This document shows positions 61,821-64,000 of a DNA stretch of 64,000 nt, one piece after another. Both the position numbers and the translations under genes were made by a program. The notes below the pieces were generated by a model. That model was given only the letters and a program-made list of their open reading frames with translations, did not search any database and had not been told where the DNA came from. The DNA comes from Roseibium alexandrii DFL-11 (GTDB lineage: Bacteria; Pseudomonadota; Alphaproteobacteria; Rhizobiales; Stappiaceae): the NCBI RefSeq assembly GCF_000158095.2, contig NZ_CM011002.1, forward strand, positions 4,439,703-4,503,702, given 5' to 3'. How positions within the stretch are numbered: position 1 is the stretch's first letter; each line of letters opens with the position of its first letter.

Positions 61821-62399
61821 ATGACGACAAATCTCTCACTCGCAGACGAAAAACAGCGGCTCCGCAAAGAAGCTCTGGCGCGCCGCAAGGCCATGCCCGA
61901 GGTCGTGAGGATCGAGAAAAGCCTGGCTCTTGCCGATCACGTTTCTGATCTCCCGATCCCGGAGGGAGCAGTCGTTGCAGGCTTTTGGCCGATCCGGGAC
62001 GAGATCGATCCGCGTCCTTTGCTGGACCGTCTTCGTCAGAATGGCCATACCTTGTGTTTGCCCGTTGTCGCAGACCCTTATTTGATTTTCCGGAAGCTGG
62101 ACCGGGGATGTGCAATGGAAGACGCCGGTTTTGGAACAATGGCACCTGGACCGGATGCAGAGGAGCTGCGGCCGGATGTTCTGTTGATGCCGCTTGCAGG
62201 GTTTGACCGGCAGGGCAATCGGATCGGGTATGGCAAAGGCCATTATGACACCGCGATCTCTTCTCTTGAGAAATCAGGTCCGCTTCTTTGCATTGGCCTT
62301 GCGTTTGCCTTGCAGGAGGTGGAGCTTGTCTCGGCAGAAGGGCACGACAAACCCCTCGCTGGGATATTAACGGAAGACGGTTACCGATCGTTCTGCTAA
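61821..62399 (+). CDS. fau: 5-formyltetrahydrofolate cyclo-ligase
   Basis: 192 residues. ATP-dependent conversion of 5-formyl-THF to 5,10-methenyl-THF. The N-terminal basic helix KQRLRKEALARRKAMP, AGFWPIRDEIDPRPL near 54, LMPLAGFDRQGNRIGYGKGHYD near 130-151 (split over the nucleotide loop) and GLAFALQEVE near 160 are family signatures. Lies directly after the 6S RNA gene and may be co-transcribed with it. Confidence 0.95.
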   Translation: MTTNLSLADEKQRLRKEALARRKAMPEVVRIEKSLALADHVSDLPIPEGAVVAGFWPIRDEIDPRPLLDRLRQNGHTLCLPVVADPYLIFRKLDRGCAMEDAGFGTMAPGPDAEELRPDVLLMPLAGFDRQGNRIGYGKGHYDTAISSLEKSGPLLCIGLAFALQEVELVSAEGHDKPLAGILTEDGYRSFC

Positions 62400-62439
62400 T
62401 GGATGGCCGTTTGGCGAAGTCGGCGTTCTGTGAGGATTG

Positions 62440-63267
62440 ATGCGTATTCTTTTTCTGGGGGATTTGGTGGGCCGTGTCGGCCGAACGGCAGTCATTGAAC
62501 AACTGCCGGACTTGGTAGAAGAACAGCAGCTCGATTTTGTCATCGTCAACGGCGAAAACTCCGCATCCGGTTTCGGGATCACCGAAGCGATCCTTCAAGA
62601 TGTTTTGGATGCTGGTGCAGATGTTGTGACCACTGGCAACCATGTGTGGGACCAGCGGGATACACTCGTCTACATCGAACGTCAGGACCGTTTGCTGCGG
62701 CCGGTCAACTATCCGGCGGGGACGCCGGGGCGGGGTGCGCATCTTTTTACCGCGCGAAATGGTGCCCAGGTCATGGTCGCCAACGTCATGGGACGTGTCT
62801 ATATGGATGCACTCGATGATCCGTTTGCGGCGATTGACAAGATGGTTGGCGACTGTCCGCTTGGGGATGTCGCAGATGCCATTATTATCGATGTTCATGC
62901 AGAAGCCACCAGCGAGAAACAGGCGATGGGCCATTTCCTCGACGGCCGGGTGAGCCTGGTGGTTGGCACGCACACGCATGTGCCGACGGCAGATCATCAG
63001 ATTCTGGAAAACGGCACAGCCTACATGTCTGATGCCGGGATGTGCGGCGCTTATGACAGTGTGCTGGGGATGGACAAGGAAGAGCCGGTCAATCGCTTCC
63101 AGCGCAAGATCCCTGGCTCCAGATTCACACCGGCAACTGGTGCCGCGACCATTTGTGGTGTGGCGATCGAAACAGATGATAGGACCGGACTGGCCCAAGC
63201 GATTGCACCCGTCAGAATTGGCGGGCGTCTTGAACCGGTTCTGCCGCCTTTCTGGTCTGCAAGTTAG
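62440..63267 (+). CDS. YmdB-family metallophosphatase (TIGR00282 type)
   Basis: 275 residues of the calcineurin-like family. Metal residues appear in LFLGDLVGRVGR near 4-15, VNGENSASGFG near 38, TTGNHVWDQ near 66-74, DVHAEATSEKQAMGHFLDG near 150 and GTHTHVPTAD near 178. Bacillus YmdB is a cAMP phosphodiesterase affecting biofilm and mRNA turnover; the substrate here is untested. The ATG at 62440 follows GAGG; an adjacent TTG is disregarded. 96 bases precede yebC. Confidence 0.92.
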   Translation: MRILFLGDLVGRVGRTAVIEQLPDLVEEQQLDFVIVNGENSASGFGITEAILQDVLDAGADVVTTGNHVWDQRDTLVYIERQDRLLRPVNYPAGTPGRGAHLFTARNGAQVMVANVMGRVYMDALDDPFAAIDKMVGDCPLGDVADAIIIDVHAEATSEKQAMGHFLDGRVSLVVGTHTHVPTADHQILENGTAYMSDAGMCGAYDSVLGMDKEEPVNRFQRKIPGSRFTPATGAATICGVAIETDDRTGLAQAIAPVRIGGRLEPVLPPFWSAS

Positions 63268-63363
63268 TTCCGCATTTTCAGGAACTGGATTTTCCGTGCC
63301 AACTTGCCTATAAGCGGCGCAGTTTTCGTTAAAAGCAAATCCGACTGAGAGCCGAGAAGAGCC

Positions 63364-64000
63364 ATGGCAGGCCATTCAAAATTCAAGAACATCATGCACC
63401 GCAAGGGACGTCAGGACGCCGTTCGTTCCAAGATGTTCTCCAAACTGTCCAAGGAAATCACTGTCGCTGCGAAGATGGGCGACCCGGATCCGGACTCCAA
63501 TCCGCGTTTGCGCCTGGCGGTGAACAACGCCAAAGCTCAGTCCATGCCGAAAGACAACATTCAGCGCGCGATTAATAAGTCGCAAGCTGGCGATGCGGAG
63601 AGTTATGACGAAATCCGCTATGAGGGCTACGGTCCGGCCGGTGTTGCTGTCGTTGTTGAGGCCTTGACGGATAATCGCAACCGGTCGGCGTCCAACATTC
63701 GATCCTACTTCACCAAGTGTGGCGGGTCTCTTGGTGAAACCGGTTCTGTGTCTTTCATGTTTGACCGCGTTGGCGAGATCATTTACAAGCCGGAAGCCGG
63801 CGAGGCGGATGCCGTTCTTGAAGCGGCCATCGAAGCCGGTGCCGAGGACGTTCAATCCGATGAAAACGGACACACGATCTACACGGCATTTGAAGATCTG
63901 AACGATGTCGCAAAGGCATTGGAAGAGGCGCTGGGCGAAGCAGACTCCACAAAAATCATCTGGAAGCCGCAGAATTTGACACCGGTCGATGCCGACAAGG
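63364..64000 (+). CDS. yebC: YebC/PmpR family translation or transcription factor, partial (runs off right edge)
   Basis: The first 212 codons are present, nearly the whole protein of about 250. The signature [19 protein letters not shown], then [20 protein letters not shown] near 93-112, and [19 protein letters not shown] define the family. Members are DNA-binding regulators in some species; YebC-like proteins also help ribosomes at polyproline stretches. Start ATG at 63364. Confidence 0.96.
   Translation, partial: MAGHSKFKNIMHRKGRQDAVRSKMFSKLSKEITVAAKMGDPDPDSNPRLRLAVNNAKAQSMPKDNIQRAINKSQAGDAESYDEIRYEGYGPAGVAVVVEALTDNRNRSASNIRSYFTKCGGSLGETGSVSFMFDRVGEIIYKPEAGEADAVLEAAIEAGAEDVQSDENGHTIYTAFEDLNDVAKALEEALGEADSTKIIWKPQNLTPVDADK

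Noticed and set aside
61783..63375. 530-codon minus-strand frame opposite fau and ymdB
   Set aside because: Both plus-strand genes are unmistakable; the antisense frame has Cys/His/Arg-rich random composition.
1..64000. CRISPR arrays, insertion sequences or prophage genes
   Set aside because: No spaced direct repeats of CRISPR type, no transposase or integrase motifs, and no abrupt change in gene style was seen.

Overview
The window is chromosomal DNA from an alphaproteobacterium of the order Hyphomicrobiales (Rhizobiales). A marine Stappiaceae member (Roseibium/Labrenzia type) is the best guess. This rests on CpdR, an RcdA-family protein, GapR (DUF2312), TrcR (DUF1013), a split pntA-pntAB-pntB transhydrogenase, a proteobacterial aa3 oxidase subunit IV, an unusually long S21, and a suhB/alpha-r8 type small RNA. 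The genus is an inference from gene content and order. No plasmid, prophage, IS element, CRISPR array or integrase was seen. Both edges cut genes: gltB on the left (minus strand) and yebC on the right (plus strand).

Layout. 1-1.8 kb: start of gltB. 2.4-5.1 kb: a four-gene operon of DUF2282 precursor, MNIO/DUF692 enzyme, DUF2063 partner and DoxX membrane protein, which is the architecture of a bufferin (copper-binding RiPP) system. 5.2-15.6 kb: threonine aldolase, Hsp20 with a probable ROSE thermometer, hydrolases, hisN, the small RNA, an N-formylglutamate amidohydrolase, cpdR, tRNA-Val, rpmJ, and the DUF1036-pyk operon. 16-31.5 kb: a second N-formylglutamate amidohydrolase, DUF1244, gapR, a DUF882 peptidase, a sigma-54 activator, a PepF-type peptidase, DUF3445, an ABC1 kinase, cox subunit IV, pntA-pntAB-pntB, rluA and TPR proteins. 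31.6-43.5 kb: rpsU, a MATE exporter, purEK, two DUF465 proteins, two acyl-CoA synthetases, a TauE/SafE exporter, a short-chain dehydrogenase and an ABC exporter. 43.5-53.5 kb: rpmE, rcdA, DUF1192, a quinone oxidoreductase, trcR, a MotA-like/OmpA-like envelope pair, suhB, efp, and a Sel1-repeat gene with a ThiE-like protein. 53.6-60.4 kb: a glycolysis/Calvin-type cluster fba-VOC-pgk-lysE-gap-tkt, all on the minus strand. 60.8-64 kb: DUF4164, zapA, 6S RNA, fau, ymdB and yebC.

How the genes work together. Central carbon flow is well represented by tkt, gap, pgk, fba and pyk. The pyk operon has a 21-bp palindrome over a consensus -35 hexamer, which suggests repressor control. Cell-cycle functions are prominent: CpdR and RcdA both act in ClpXP-dependent CtrA turnover in relatives, and GapR, TrcR and ZapA act on chromosome, transcription and division. 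Redox supply is covered by the transhydrogenase, and the adjacent oxidase subunit suggests joint control. The most distinctive accessory element is the bufferin-type operon. Several RNA and operator signals not tied to a gene are listed as findings.
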